Assembly (NCBI RefSeq): GCF_964340395.1
Contig: NC_135552.1
Coordinates: 13,409,694-13,473,693 of the forward strand
Direction: 5' to 3'
Origin: Glandiceps talaboti
Taxonomy: Eukaryota > Hemichordata > Enteropneusta > Spengelidae
DNA length: 64,000 bases
In this document: in pieces, positions 11,938 to 23,735 of the stretch
How the letters are laid out: every line of letters begins with the position of its first letter
How positions within the stretch are numbered: the first letter of the stretch is position 1
Position numbers and translations under genes: made by a program
Notes under the pieces: generated by a model
Database searches by the model: none
What the model saw: only the letters and a program-made list of their open reading frames with translations
What the model was told of the DNA's origin: nothing

Positions 11938-14900
11938 CTTTATTTAAAGTTGGCCTTGGCCAATCTTCCCTGGGGCCCTCTAAATATAAATAGTAGAAAG
12001 ACAAAAGAGACAAATACAAACTGTACAATAAGGACAATACAATAAACAACAAAAGTGTTTGTCATAAAATATTTGTGACAGCCACATGAAAAGGAAGACA
12101 GCAATGTTCTATTTCTCACTTTGAGTGGTAAGGTATTCCAAATTTGAACCAGAAAACATAAAACTTTGCTTAAAAAATTCAATTCTAGGTCAAGGTACTA
12201 ACAAGTCATTGTTTTGACTCGGTTTAGTTCTGTAATTATGACAGTTGTGAACATACTTAAAATAAGAGTTAAAATACTCAGGACAGAGGCTGTTAAGGGG
12301 AGGGGATGGAGCTTTTGATTTGACCTTTGACCCCATTCAGGTCTACCAGGTGGAATGTAGTATCCCAGGAGTTAATATTTCTGATTAGGGAACAAAATGC
12401 AGAGCAACCTGGTGTAAACTGTGCATTCAGTTTCCTTATTTGTTAAACACTGAATATGTCTGACAAGAACACTATGAGAAGCAGATATGCAAAGAATAGC
12501 TGTAAAACACCACAAAACATTTCAAAAGCAATTTGTATAAGTAAAGATTATGAATGTGGATACCACACAAAACAATTCTGACAGTTCGACCATTGACTAT
12601 ACAACTTTTCTATCGTGATATTTCTGTATCAAAAGTTCTGAAGTTAGGTAGTCTAGAGCACCTAGCATAGACCAACTTTGTTTACACACTAAAATTTGTT
12701 TGACCAATGACTACACTTACCATGATACTTCTGCATTAAAAGTTCTGGAGCTAGGTAGTCTGGAGTACCTAGTATTCTACCAGTGTCTTCCACAGCTGGT
12801 CCTCTTCGGCAACTCTTTGGTGTACGTAATGGTGTGTGTCCAGGTGTACAGAACGGCTTATACTTGATATGTTGACCATGTGATTGGTTCCCTGGAGTGA
12901 AAAACTTTGTCTGGAATTGGGATTGAAATTCAGATCAGAAATTATTGGATGAACTCAGTCAAGATTTTTATTATGTGTAAAATCTTGGAGTAAACTACAC
13001 ATGTACTTGTGGAGTACTGCAATCATTAAACGCATCAATAGCAGTGTTTGTGAACCCTAACATTACAGAAAGATGGAAATCAGGTTTGGGAACCTTGGTA
13101 AAGTGACAGCAGATTTTACATACTTACTAACCTTCACAAAAACACAGTGGAGAAGATTGGTAAAATGACTAAGGGAACTCAGGTAAGTGTTATCTACTTA
13201 CCACCCCCTGAAACACTGAACAGGCTTAATATTAAATAGTCCACGTTTCAAAACCAAGTGTTTTAATTACCTATGAGTAATGTGATGTGATGCCTTTTCA
13301 GATCGACAGACTTTGTCAAACTGTCTGTTTGCTGGCTTTTACCACAGATGAAACTTGTAAGTAAGCACAACCCATAACACCAAAGTAAAGCATTTTCTGT
13401 ATGTACCACTCATATCAAGTGTAAAAGTATACTGTTTCATTTGCTAATTGATCATATTAGAAAGGCCACATGCTAGGGTTGTAAATAAACCAACTGAAAA
13501 AGTGTAGCACATAGAGAACGTGCTTTACTTCAGTGTTACAATTTGTAGAATCCTTGGTTGTGTAACAAGAACTATTTATCGCTATGATTAAATTTACAGA
13601 CATGATGAAATGTTTTGTACTACTTACAGGAAGTGTCTGTTTATTCTTCCTCCTGCAGTCACCAGGGGTTGTAATTGATGTCTTCAACATACTAGATAAA
13701 CTAGAGAATGATCCTAGACTCCCAACAGAACTGACAGTGTAACCTGACCTTTCAAAGCCCATAGTGTTCATACTGGGTTTGAAGTGTGTCAGCTTGTCGG
13801 CAAACGTCACCATGGTTGAACTCACTACTTTCTTAGTTTTAGTAGATACAATAGGGCTCTCAGGAATGGATACTATGGAGACGTGAGAATGTGAGTTGGC
13901 GACTGATGACGTTCGTATCTTTACATGATTGCTGTCGTCCGGAATTGACATTGTAGCATCAAAGCTTGCGTTGATAGGTGACGTCGTGGTACTTCTGGTC
14001 TTGCAATGATCTTCAAATGACAGATCCTTCATACTCAAGTTCATGGTGTTGTAATCTTCACTCATGTCTGACGTATTAGCATCTTTCGTAACCTCTGGTG
14101 ACCTTTCCTCTGTACAGAATTCAATACTATCTATGGATTTCTCATGTGAAGATTTGTTCAACAGATTTTTCTTTATTTGGACTTTCTCATTTTGTCGTCG
14201 TGCCCCAAACACAGGACTTGTAAATCCGTCTGTGTTGTCAGTCATTGATGTGTCTGCATTCTCTTGACTAAGCTCTAAGAGATCAATGGAATCTTTTTCT
14301 TCAAATGAAAAGTCAAACATACTTGTGTCTAGTCCATTGACGCTTTTGCTTTTTGATGCTGAATCACCAAAAATGTTGGCTATCTCTGAATCTTTGATTG
14401 GTGAAGATTGAAACGGGAAGGTCGGTTTCTTGAAAACCGCACCACTGCTACTACTTCTCCTGGTATTCTGAGTACTGCTTTCCTTTTTGTTCTGCTCACC
14501 TACAGCAAAAAGATTCTGCCGAGAGTTTTTCCGCTGAAGTGCACAACCTCTGCGAATCTTAGAATGTACCTGAGATGGGATTTGAGGAGTTGTCTCAGAG
14601 GCTGATGAGGCAGAGCTCATATCGATGGATGATTGTGCAGGCTTTAGGTTGAGGTCAAATATTTCCATGGTTAACCCAGTATGATTTTGTTCAGGAATGC
14701 TCCGTTTGCGCTGTGGTGGATTGCGTCCTGTACCTGGTTGGTATGGACTCTTGGCAACGTAATCAAAACTACGTTTTCTACCACCATAGCCAACCATTTC
14801 CTTTCCAACGTCTTCATCTCCGGAATCGTATCCTAGCTGAAATGCTGTTGGTTTAGATGGCAGTTCAGATGCCACAGTACTTTTGTCAGATTGCCTTTCC

Positions 14901-17900
14901 AGGGCAGTCCTCTCCTGATATGACTTTCCTTCATTATTTGAAATGCTGTTTTGTCCAACTTTATCCAGCTCTTGGCCAATATTCTCAACATCTCTGTCAA
15001 CACTGCCAACATCAGCCTCAGTATGAAAATCCAAATTCTCCTGTCGGCTGGATGTTTCTGTAAGACTGTCTTCTTCAACACAGTGCATTCTACCCGTCAA
15101 CACATTTCTGTGCAGACTTTTGAGACTCTTTCTCCTACATATCACAGCGCCACCAGGAGTACTGTTTATAGAGGGTATGGAGCTTAGATCACTGGATGAT
15201 GGAGTCTGATTAGTGTACGTAGGTGTGAGACTAATAATGGGTGGTGGCTTTGGGAGGGACAATGTCCTTGATCTTGGAACCAAGGCAAATGTTCTCAAAT
15301 CATCACTTCCAAGTGCCCTGCTCAGAGCCACAAAGGAATTCTGAGCCTCGTCGTCAGCACCCCACCCATCAATACTATCACCATGATCACTAATTCGATG
15401 GATACTACTGGAAGATTCAGTATTTCGCTGTTTGGCATCATTCCGCGGTGCCGCCTCTATGGATGAGACGTCGCTTCTGAATATAGAACTATCATCATAA
15501 CTGTGACTGCTTTCGTTGAAAGTAGTACCATATCCTGTCGATGTGTCTTCAGACTCTTCAAAGGATGGTGAAGCACAGAGTGCAACTCTAGAGTTTTTCA
15601 GTGCTAACACATGTGGTGGTATGTGTCTGAAACTTGACCCATGGAGTGGTGTCTCTGACGGCGAATCTACTTCTTCACTTTTCTCATGAGGTGTTGGTAC
15701 ATTCTGGAACAACAATAAATGATTTCAGAATAACAATGTACCTTTTTGTAAATATTTAACAAATTAATATACCGGTAATACGGTATTGCAGATTTGAGCG
15801 TCATTACTCATTAAGGCATTTTTCACAAAATTTTAAAACAAGTCGTCATGCAAGTAATCGACCAACCCCTTCAAAGTTTCTAGTATTCTAAGCAATTTCT
15901 CATACACTGTATGTACACGAGACTCATAGCAATAACAGAAGTACAGTAACATTGCATTCCAGCTAATGTTATTTCTATTGGCTTCATGTGCATACAATAA
16001 GATTCACAATAGATTCCTTAGCTTACGTATTGCTCTCACTGATTCAAATATTGTTATGACTAGAGTAATTTTGCTAAGATAGAGAACTCCAGTTACAGAC
16101 AGGGGTGAAATCTGATAAAAATGGCATTTTCCCATACTGTGTACTAGCATTTCGTAAGGGAACCAGGAACTCTGATAAATTTCACCTGCAAAACCCCCTT
16201 TCTAACACTCTGACAAAAACAAAATGCACAATCTTTATGATAAATCATGTAAGACAATGGTAACTTTCTTGCTTATCACAAACAACACATTTAGCAGTTG
16301 ACACAAGACTATCTACTGAACTGTCTTTCACTTAGTCGGTAAGATAGTGAGTTAGGGTGCCCTCACACACAGGCCTACCCAGAAAAGAAAGAGCAGACCA
16401 ATGAGGGCAGTATAACATGTTATATTTTACAGTCTACCTTACACACTGCTAGGTATTGAGCTTTTTGATGTACGATATGTATACATGTACTTACAAATGC
16501 AAAACTAGTGGTAAGGGAGAGTATTTGACCAGGTGTTCTGTAGTATAAGTCCTTAGCACTACTTGTAGATAGCCTTGCTACAGATGGTGTATTCAACACA
16601 TCTGTAATCCCAATTCCTGTGAAGACAAAAAATACATAAATACACTGTGTAGAAAACTGTACAGGATTTCTACTATATAAAGTATTCTTAATTATCAGTA
16701 AATGAGACTGGGAACATCACTTCATGCAGTGCTGAGGTTACTTAATGGGGCACAAGCTGAGTTTGCATATTTTTGGGCATATTTTTACATGCATATTTAA
16801 AAGGTACTCATAGCATTCTATTTATTAAAGCATACTTAACCATCACTGTGACTTGCAATTGATTGAACATCAAACCTGGTATCATGATATAACTTATAAA
16901 TGATTCGGTGACATAATTTATTATACCGATATGTATAAAATGTTATGTGGCGGAATTCCTTTCTTTGCAATTAACTACTGTGCTAACAACACCAGAAGAC
17001 AATTGTGATGTCAACAATACATGCATCGACATTAACATTATACTAAGTTTTATGTAAGTATTTACACTTGAATAAAACGCTTTTACACTCACAGCTTGTG
17101 TCATTTTTAATGGACATGGGTCAAACCTATATTTTGTGATATTTTTGTTTGGAATGATGAATTACATTATATTATTCTATCTACATTATTAAAAAGACTG
17201 CACATGTCAAATGTAATACTGTATCAGTGGTAATACACTACATTTCGTTGAGACTGAGATTATGTTTCCTTGATTTCTTAATTGTTATACTTACTTCTGT
17301 TGAGTGATATCTTAGAAAGTCCAAAGTCAGTCAACTTGATATGACCATCATTAGCTATCAGTAGATTATCTGGCTTCAGATCTCTAGGAGAGGAAAAAAA
17401 GGAGGTGTCAATATTTCACTGTAAATGTCATTGGTAAACATCTTAATATATTTTTCATGTCAGTACTCCATGGTGTTACTTACCTGTGGACTATACCATG
17501 ACTATGTAAGTACTCCATGGTGTTACTTACCTGTGGACTTTACCATGACTATGTAAGTACTCCATGGTGTTACTTACCTGTGGACTTTACCATGACTATG
17601 TAAGTACTCCATGGTGTTACTTACCTGTGGACTATACCATGACTATGTAAGTATTCCATGGTATGGTGTTACTTACCTATGGACTATACCATGACTATGC
17701 AAGTACTCCATGGTGTTACTTACCTGTGGACTATACCACGACTATGTAAGTACTCCATGGTGTTACTTACCTGTGGACTATACCATGACTATGTAAGTAC
17801 TCCATGGTGTTACTTACCAGTGGACTATACCATGACTATGTAAGTACTCCATGGTGTTACTTACCAGTGGACTATACCATGACTATGTAAGTACTCCATG

Positions 17901-20900
17901 GTGTTACTTACCAGTGGACTATACCATGACTATGTAAGTACTCCATGGTGTTACTTACCAGTGGACTATACCATGACTATGTAAGTACTCCATGGTGTTA
18001 CTTACCAGTGGACTATACCATGACTATGTAAGTACTCCATGGTGTTACTTACCTGTGGACTATACCATGACTATGCAAGTACTCCATGGTGTTACTTACC
18101 TGTGGACTATACCACGACTATGTAAGTACTCCATGGTGTTACTTACCTGTGGACTATACCACGACTATGTAAGTACTCCATGGTGTTACTTACCTGTGGA
18201 CTATACCATGACTATGTAAGTACTCCATGGTGTTACTTACCAGTGGACTATACCATGACTATGTAAGTACTCCATGGTGTTACTTACCAGTGGACTATAC
18301 CATGACTATGTAAGTACTCCATGGTGTTATTTACCAGTGGACTATACCATGACTATGTAAGTACTCCATGGTGTTACTTACCAGTGGACTATACCATGAC
18401 TATGTAAGTACTCCATGGTGTTACTTACCAGTGGACTATACCATGACTATGTAAGTACTCCATGGTGTTACTTACCAGTGGACTATACCATGACTATGTA
18501 AGTACTCCATGGTGTTACTTACCAGTGGACTATACCATGACTATGTAAGTACTCCATGGTGTTACTTACCAGTGGACTATACCATGACTATGTAAGTACT
18601 CCATGGTGATACTTACCAGTGGACTATACCATGACTATGTAAGTACTCCATGGTGTTACTTACCAGTGGACTATACCATGACTATGTAAGTACTCCATGG
18701 TGTTACTTACCTGTGGACTATACCATGACTATGTAAGTATTCCATGGTGTTACTTACCTGTGGACTATACCATGACTATGCAAGTACTCCATGGTGTTAC
18801 TTACCTGTGGACTATACCATGACTATGTAAGTACTCCATATGGTGTTACTTACCTGTGGACTATACCATGACTATGTAAGTACTCCATGGTGTTACTTAC
18901 CAGTGGACTATACGATGACTATGTAAGTACTCCATGGTGTTACTTACCAGTGGACTATACCATGACTATGTAAGTACTCCATGGTGTTACTTACCTGTGG
19001 ACTATACCATGACTATGCAAGTACTCCATGGTGTTACTTACCTGTGGACTATACCATGACTATGCAAGTACTCCAAGGCTAGTATGACTTCAGCTGTGTA
19101 TATAATTGCCATATCTTCATCAAAGTATCCACAGACATGAAGTAATGATTTGATATCACCACCTATCAAATATTCCATCACCTACAAAAACAGTGGATAG
19201 GTTCATCTTCAATCTGTTGCTTCATTAAACATAACCAAATCAAAATCTACATATAAGTAGCTATTCTACTTTTCATTGTGTTTCTATCATTCAAATAAGT
19301 TTCAATACTGGACATTTCAGTACTTCACCCAATATTTTTCTTCATTCAGCCCAAAAAAATATGAGCAACTTAAGGGGCCTTGTCACTTTGAGGCAGAGAC
19401 AAGAAGTCGCAATCCCTTACATCACTATTTTCTAGCTGAAAGAAGAAATATATGGATGAATAACATAATTATACCTGCAAAAAGCATAATTGATGAAATG
19501 TGAAGTTATACTTACCAAGTAGATGCTGGCTGTTGTCTGAAAGGAGTAGTAGAGATGCACCACAAATGGACTCTTAGAGAGTGCCAAGGCATCACGTTCT
19601 GCTGTCACTGAAAATAGAAAATCAAAAACCAATGTAACATTGAATAATACAGTATCAAAACCTGTGTGAAATTTGCATAAGCCAGGTTAAATATCATGAA
19701 AATATGTCCCAATATGTCACCAGTTACCACTTGACTTACACAGAGCTTTGCAGTCTTGCGAAGTACGGTGTATTATGAGAATCAGGACGTTACTTTGCAA
19801 CTTCCTCCATAAAATGTGGAAGAGTTACATCAAAACTAACAAACTTTCTTGCATTTCAATTTTGAGCAGCGCCCTCATATAGAGCCTGCCAGTGGGTCAA
19901 AGTTCAAGTCTTTATTTTCTTTGGCTTCCTCAAACTTCAGGACACTGTTTCTCCTTAGCTATTCATACCAAATAGGAAAACTTAAAGGCCAGGGATTCAA
20001 TCCGAGGTTCAAACATCTATAAGGATTACATAGGATCATTCTTTTATTCTTGGCCAACTTTTTCTATAAGGCCTACAAAAAATTGTGATTCCGATTACGC
20101 TCAATTTTAGAATAGGTGGGGTAGGTAGATTTTTTAATCTTTTTTTCATGTGTGAGTGTCTAGTTCAGGTAGTTATGTTTTCCATTGTTTTTCCATATGG
20201 TCTCTGTATTATTGGTTTCTTCTCATCAAGTGTACAGCCATTACAGATTGGCAGAAGAGTTTTATATTGTCTTTTTAAGTTTATGTCAGTTTCTGCATCT
20301 ACTATTTCACAGCGAGATTTCACAGTTTTTTGCGATTTTATTTATTTTTGCTTGAATACGTAAAGAAAACGTTTAGGGTCAGCAGTGAAAAATTAGGTTG
20401 GGTTGGGTTTTTTAGGCCTAACTGTTAGACAACACTGTTTTTCTCACCAATATGTAAATTCTAATGGGAATTGGGCCTCTGATAATATTAACATTCAAGC
20501 TATGACTTACCTTGCTGGATCATGTTTTTATTAATCATGTCAGCTTTCTTCATCACTTTAATAGCATATAATTTATCTTTGGTTTTATGTCGTCCAAGGA
20601 ATACCTTACTGTGAAGATAGGAATTGAATAGAATTAACATTTCACATCAAGCTATACACTACGCAAACTAAAATTTGTGATTGTCTTGGCATGGAAAGTG
20701 CACATCAAACCTGCAAACATCCCTGAAGACCAGGGGTTACTCTACACTTCTTGCATTAGAGTTCTTTTATCAGCTGAACAGGTTCATTTTTTTTTGCTCT
20801 TGGCCAACTTTTTCTAAAGCTCTGTCAGACAATTGTTTTACACCTAAATTTTAAAGCTGCACTAGCTGCAATAGGGACATTTTTTTTATCAAATAACCAA

Positions 20901-23364
20901 AGATATATTATTAAAAATTGGTCAATTAGATATAAAAAAGACATTGTATCTGTTAATTAGTGATCAATATTATCTGTAGGCAGTGTAGTACTAGTGACAA
21001 GTTTAAATCTTGCACTAGGTTTTGAATCGGTCACCATGTTATAACAGTACTAGTTGTAACTAAAGTATAATTTTTCAATAAAACAGCCAACAATATATTC
21101 ACTGAAAATTGTTAAAATACCAATAATTAGACACTGTACATGTTAATCTGTGGTTGATATTAACCATATTGATAAGCAGAACAGAAATAAGTTGAAATCA
21201 TGATGGCTGCTGAGTGTGCTGAATTTTGGATGTGGACCCAAAAATCAAGTTGATTTGATACATCGTGTATACAACTACAAAAAAAAGAAGACGTTTACCC
21301 ACAGCACAGGTAATACTGTTCAGGGTGTACAATATTACAAGTAAGTTATTGTACTGATGAAAACATTTTCAAGAACATGTCCCGGTTGTAGCTTGTGCAG
21401 CTTTAACCCTAATTTGAATAACTGGGCCTGTAACTAATTCTATGCGACAATTGTGTTTATACACTACTAAATTTGAATCCTAACATGACAAGGGCATGAA
21501 ACAAATTCACTGTAATTTGGGTTTTTTAAATGTTGATGTTTTGATCTGTGGTATACCAGTATAAGTATTTCCTTCTAAAATGGTCATTCTGGGTCATTCT
21601 ATTGTTATATCTCATTTATGTTTGCACTCTTTACATACTTATATGTGAAGTGAAGCATGCCCCCTGCTGGGTTCATACACTGTGTGGTTCACATTTGTAG
21701 TAGTATGTAAAAGTATGTCAACATACCACTAAGCAATCACATCATTGTCTGGTACATATTTACATAAATTAATATTCATTATTTCCTCAAACTTACCCGA
21801 ATGCACCCCTGCTGATTGGCTTGACAATCTTGAAATCTTGAATGGATGGACCCTGTACACAGTATAAAATGTGGACAAATCAGTCAATGGTTGTAAAGTT
21901 ATATTTAGCCATGTACTTTATTGGGGAAGACCAATGTGGTTAAAATTATGCTGTGGGTAAACACTCAAGAATTCTAAAGCCATAAATTTGAAAATCTGCA
22001 ATGTGGACAACATTTTGCAGACTATTTCTAATCTGTACCTCACGTAAGATGACTGAAAACTCCACACAATTGTAGTTCAAAATTGTGTCACAAGTATCTA
22101 TGGTACATAAAACTCATCTAGCATCATAACTGTGTTGATTTGTGCCTTGAAATTAGCATAAAATCAGTCCATCAGTGTATGGATCATGATGTCATGTTTT
22201 TTCTTAGTCTGGGATCCTGATATTAGTGACAATTTCCTGAAGCACTCAAACATTGTTCATTTCAAAACATACACCAGATCTCCAAGTACCATAACTAAAA
22301 TGCTTCAGGAAGTGGAATAACATATGCAATCAAAAATAATTCTTCGCATGAAACAAAAATAGCATACACAAGCATTACACACATGCACATGCACACGCAC
22401 ACACACACACACACACACACATGCACACACACACGCAGACACACGCACACACACACACATGCATGCACACACACGTCATTGTGTCAGTGTGAAAAATAAT
22501 TCTTCACTTGAAACAAAAATAGCATACACATGCACACATGCATGTGCACACACGTGCACACGTCATTGTGTCAGTGTTACATGCACACAGTGATACACAC
22601 ATCCATTCACTCACACATACACACATACATTCTGTTCTTTACACTGCTTACTATTACAACAGTATGCAACAGTAGTAGTGTTCAGTGATTGAGTACATAT
22701 ACTGAATACAAGCTGACAATTTCACCATACATATGATATTTCATGATAGAAATCATTGTTGATCTGTACACGACAGTCCACATTTTAACCCTTTAAATGA
22801 CATGATTTCTAGTGAGTCTATGTAATTACACCCTCAAAATAAGGTTTCCCACATACACAGTTACATGACATAAATGCAAGCTTGGGAACTTTTTTTAGCA
22901 TGATCAGAGATCAGTTCATCATTGAAGTATTTGTGTGGAGTTTTGAGAAGTCAAATGGTACTTTTAGAAAATTGAGACAAATATTGATTTTTTACAAACA
23001 GGGAAAAACTTTTAAGGTATGCCACCACCAGGACTTTACATAAAATATACCAATCACTCTCAAAATTTTGTTAGTTTTTTTCTTTCCTATGAAAATATCT
23101 GCAAATAAATGCTTATAAATTCTCAAACTGACAACAAGGAATAAGGTGAGTATATAAATAAATATGTTATCTAATCTAATCTACCTGTCATAATTGTAAA
23201 CTTAAACAAACATAAAGTTCATTCTACAATGACAAACATTTATATAATAAGTATAAGAAGGAAACTGTACCTGTATATTTGGCTTACTAAAACCTCCATG
23301 ACTGCTATTTATATCCCTGTTGCTGAGATAATGGGGAATGTTTTCTTTGTCTGCCTCCATTGTG
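10177..23364 (-). CDS. MASTL: MASTL / Greatwall kinase, 12 coding exons, 1119 aa
   Basis: Greatwall is an AGC-family Ser/Thr kinase that phosphorylates ENSA/ARPP19, which then inhibit PP2A-B55 and permit mitotic entry. Coding exons on the - strand: 23360-23271, 21852-21797, 20608-20511, 19607-19516, 19181-19042, 17383-17295, 16616-16495, 15703-13628, 12910-12721, 11743-11630, 11034-10933, 10367-10177. All junctions are GT-AG with matching phases, and the sum is 3360 nt. Visible motifs: ISRGAFGKV (44-51), AIK (K66), AERDAL (E85), HRDLKPDN (D160), DFG (D178), GTPDYLAPE (969-977), [15 protein letters not shown] and the C-terminal TDTSYFE. The long insert between DFG and APE, the family hallmark, is about 780 residues, against roughly 540 in human. 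Activating TP sites are conserved (NTPS T198, RTPGQ T216). A 47-bp array derived from exon 5 sits in intron 5. The start codon is the first ATG after a strong acceptor. Confidence 0.97.
10572..10796. repeat. Dispersed repeat 'GGTTCC' family, copy 3 (intact ends)
   Basis: The left end ATTGTGTGGTTCCGATAAC is matched by the right end GTTACCGGAACCAAACAAT, its inverse with few mismatches. This gives about 19-bp terminal inverted repeats around a non-coding T-rich core with GGCTAGGTAGG. It lies in MASTL intron 11. Confidence 0.65.
10933..11034 (-). CDS. MASTL: MASTL exon 11
   Basis: It encodes [20 protein letters not shown], then [14 protein letters not shown] in the C-lobe. The acceptor is CTATTTCAG and the donor is CAGG|GTAAGA. 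Confidence 0.95.
11630..11743 (-). CDS. MASTL: MASTL exon 10
   Basis: It encodes [19 protein letters not shown], then [19 protein letters not shown], covering kinase subdomains IX-X. The acceptor is CTCCTATAG and the donor is AGAG|GTGAGA. Confidence 0.96.
11907..12190 (-). mobile_element. Probable 3' end of a non-LTR retrotransposon
   Basis: On the - strand an open frame contains [15 protein letters not shown] followed by LLSSF. This resembles the conserved C-terminal end of CR1/L2/RTE-type reverse transcriptase ORFs (W-N-x-L-P). It runs into AATAAAGTTT and then a (TTGA)n tail (11909-11935 as AATC on +), a typical LINE 3' terminus. It is 5'-truncated and lies in MASTL intron 9. The family assignment is inference. 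Confidence 0.5.
12721..12910 (-). CDS. MASTL: MASTL exon 9 (activation-segment end)
   Basis: It encodes the end of the insert ([12 protein letters not shown], then [19 protein letters not shown]) and then [20 protein letters not shown], which contains the APE motif. The acceptor is AATTCCAG and the donor is ATG|GTAAGT. Confidence 0.96.
13628..15703 (-). CDS. MASTL: MASTL exon 8, giant insert exon (692 codons)
   Basis: A single 2076-nt exon, phase 0 at both ends, codes for residues 230-921: most of the non-conserved middle region between the kinase lobes. It is rich in Ser, Thr, Asp and Asn and probably disordered. Islands resembling vertebrate MASTL include [14 protein letters not shown] and, near the end, a [15 protein letters not shown] segment. 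Several S/T-P sites are visible (for example [20 protein letters not shown]), as expected for CDK-regulated Greatwall. The donor TTCCT|GTAAGT was chosen because it restores the frame into exon 9; the open frame reads on to 13457 through intron. Confidence 0.95.
16495..16616 (-). CDS. MASTL: MASTL exon 7 (activation TP sites)
   Basis: It encodes [19 protein letters not shown], then [25 protein letters not shown] and RTPGQ correspond to the conserved activating threonines of Greatwall (T198 and T216 here). Confidence 0.95.
17295..17383 (-). CDS. MASTL: MASTL exon 6 (catalytic loop and DFG)
   Basis: It encodes [20 protein letters not shown], then GLSKISLNR. It includes catalytic D160 and DFG D178. 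The acceptor is CCTCTCCTAG and the donor is GAA|GTAAGT. Confidence 0.97.
17464..19075 (-). repeat. Exon-derived 47-bp minisatellite carrying 34 splice donors
   Basis: About 34 head-to-tail units of 47 bp. Read on the coding strand, each unit is 33 nt of MASTL exon 5 (codons for [10 protein letters not shown] plus AG of the Arg), then GTAAGTAACACCAT from the start of intron 5. The unit at 19029-19075 is the authentic exon end and donor. The other 33 lie within intron 5. I count 16 units with CCACAG|GTAAGT, 17 with CCACTG|GTAAGT and one with CCATAG; one unit has GTAAATAA. The variants form blocks, indicating amplification of multi-unit segments. Since 47 is not a multiple of 3 and GTAAGTAA supplies a stop, the array cannot be translated as a repeat. 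Confidence 0.97.
19042..19181 (-). CDS. MASTL: MASTL exon 5 (source of the array)
   Basis: It encodes [20 protein letters not shown], then [20 protein letters not shown], then SHGIVHR. The acceptor is TTTTTGTAG. The donor CCACAG|GTAAGTAA at 19041 is the first of 34 near-identical donors met by transcription. Confidence 0.96.
19516..19607 (-). CDS. MASTL: MASTL exon 4
   Basis: It encodes [20 protein letters not shown], then [10 protein letters not shown]: the alphaC helix and beta4. The acceptor is CTATTTTCAG and the donor is TTG|GTAAGT. Confidence 0.96.
20072..20412 (+). repeat. Dispersed repeat 'GGTTCC' family, copy 2
   Basis: It shares long near-identical blocks with copy 1 (for example GTGTGAGTGTCTAGTTCAGG and TTTTATATTGTCTTTTTAAG). 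It ends with AATTAGGTTGGGTTGGG, like copy 3. It lies in MASTL intron 3. Confidence 0.65.
20511..20608 (-). CDS. MASTL: MASTL exon 3 (ATP-binding lysine)
   Basis: It encodes [20 protein letters not shown], then [12 protein letters not shown]. It includes K66 of the AIK motif. The acceptor is ATCTTCACAG and the donor is AAG|GTAAGT. Confidence 0.96.
21797..21852 (-). CDS. MASTL: MASTL exon 2 (glycine loop)
   Basis: It encodes [19 protein letters not shown], equivalent to the vertebrate PPSIEEF...[10 protein letters not shown] segment. The acceptor is TGTGTACAG and the donor is CGG|GTAAGT. Confidence 0.96.
22333..22575. repeat. CA microsatellite inside a tandem duplication
   Basis: Two CA-rich blocks are each preceded by AATAATTCTTC, CTTGAAACAAAAATAGCATA-type sequence (near 22336 and 22490) and followed by CGTCATTGTGTCAGTGT. 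This suggests a duplication of roughly 150 bp. Confidence 0.75.
23271..23364 (-). CDS. MASTL: MASTL exon 1 (start codon)
   Basis: After the acceptor TTCTTGCTTTGACAG the exon reads CACA-ATG at 23360. It encodes 30 residues from [12 protein letters not shown] to GGFSKPNIQ and ends CAG|GTACAG in phase 0. The Kozak context CACAATGG is good. The N-terminus is not conserved in sequence but has the expected size, and exon 2 follows in frame. MASTL intron 1 would run to the 5'UTR exon at 26501. Confidence 0.88.
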
Positions 23365-23589
23365 CTGTCAAAGCAAGAAATAAAACAATGAAATTGGTTA
23401 TTTTATACATTTCATGCAATATACATGCTGCATGTTTATTATTACACCTCATGCAAGCCATGATGTTGAACCTTGACTGTGGTTGAACACATTCAAACAA
23501 AAAATATGGAATTTACATGAAATATCACGAAAATGGAAGCTTATGTCATCAGTTCTGCAGTGCTCAAAATACGACCAATATTAGATGTT

Positions 23590-23735
23590 GGCGAACTACC
23601 ATCAATTTATGGACATATTACTCCTTCAGTTTTGGAGAAAAACCTTAACTTTGAATAATTCAAATCATTGCGTGATCAAGGTTAATAGTAGACGGATTGA
23701 AACATCACATTCATTTCTATTTTACAGTTAGAAAG
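23590..23735. repeat. Dispersed repeat shared with 42800-42975
   Basis: GTGATCAAGGTTAATAGTAG, ACGGATTGAAACATCACATT and onward parallels GTGATCAAGGTTCGTAGTAG and its continuation near 42892. The adjacent CCATCAATTTATGGACATATTA occurs there as its inverse, so the element has inverted arms. Confidence 0.6.

Noticed and set aside
17658-18219. Open frames translating the 47-bp array on the + strand ([18 protein letters not shown])
   Set aside because: They are antisense translations of the repeat; the unit length is not a multiple of 3 and no independent gene evidence exists.
17464-19075. Regular repeat array considered as CRISPR
   Set aside because: Units are contiguous with no unique spacers, the unit is derived from a MASTL exon-intron junction, and the genome is clearly eukaryotic.
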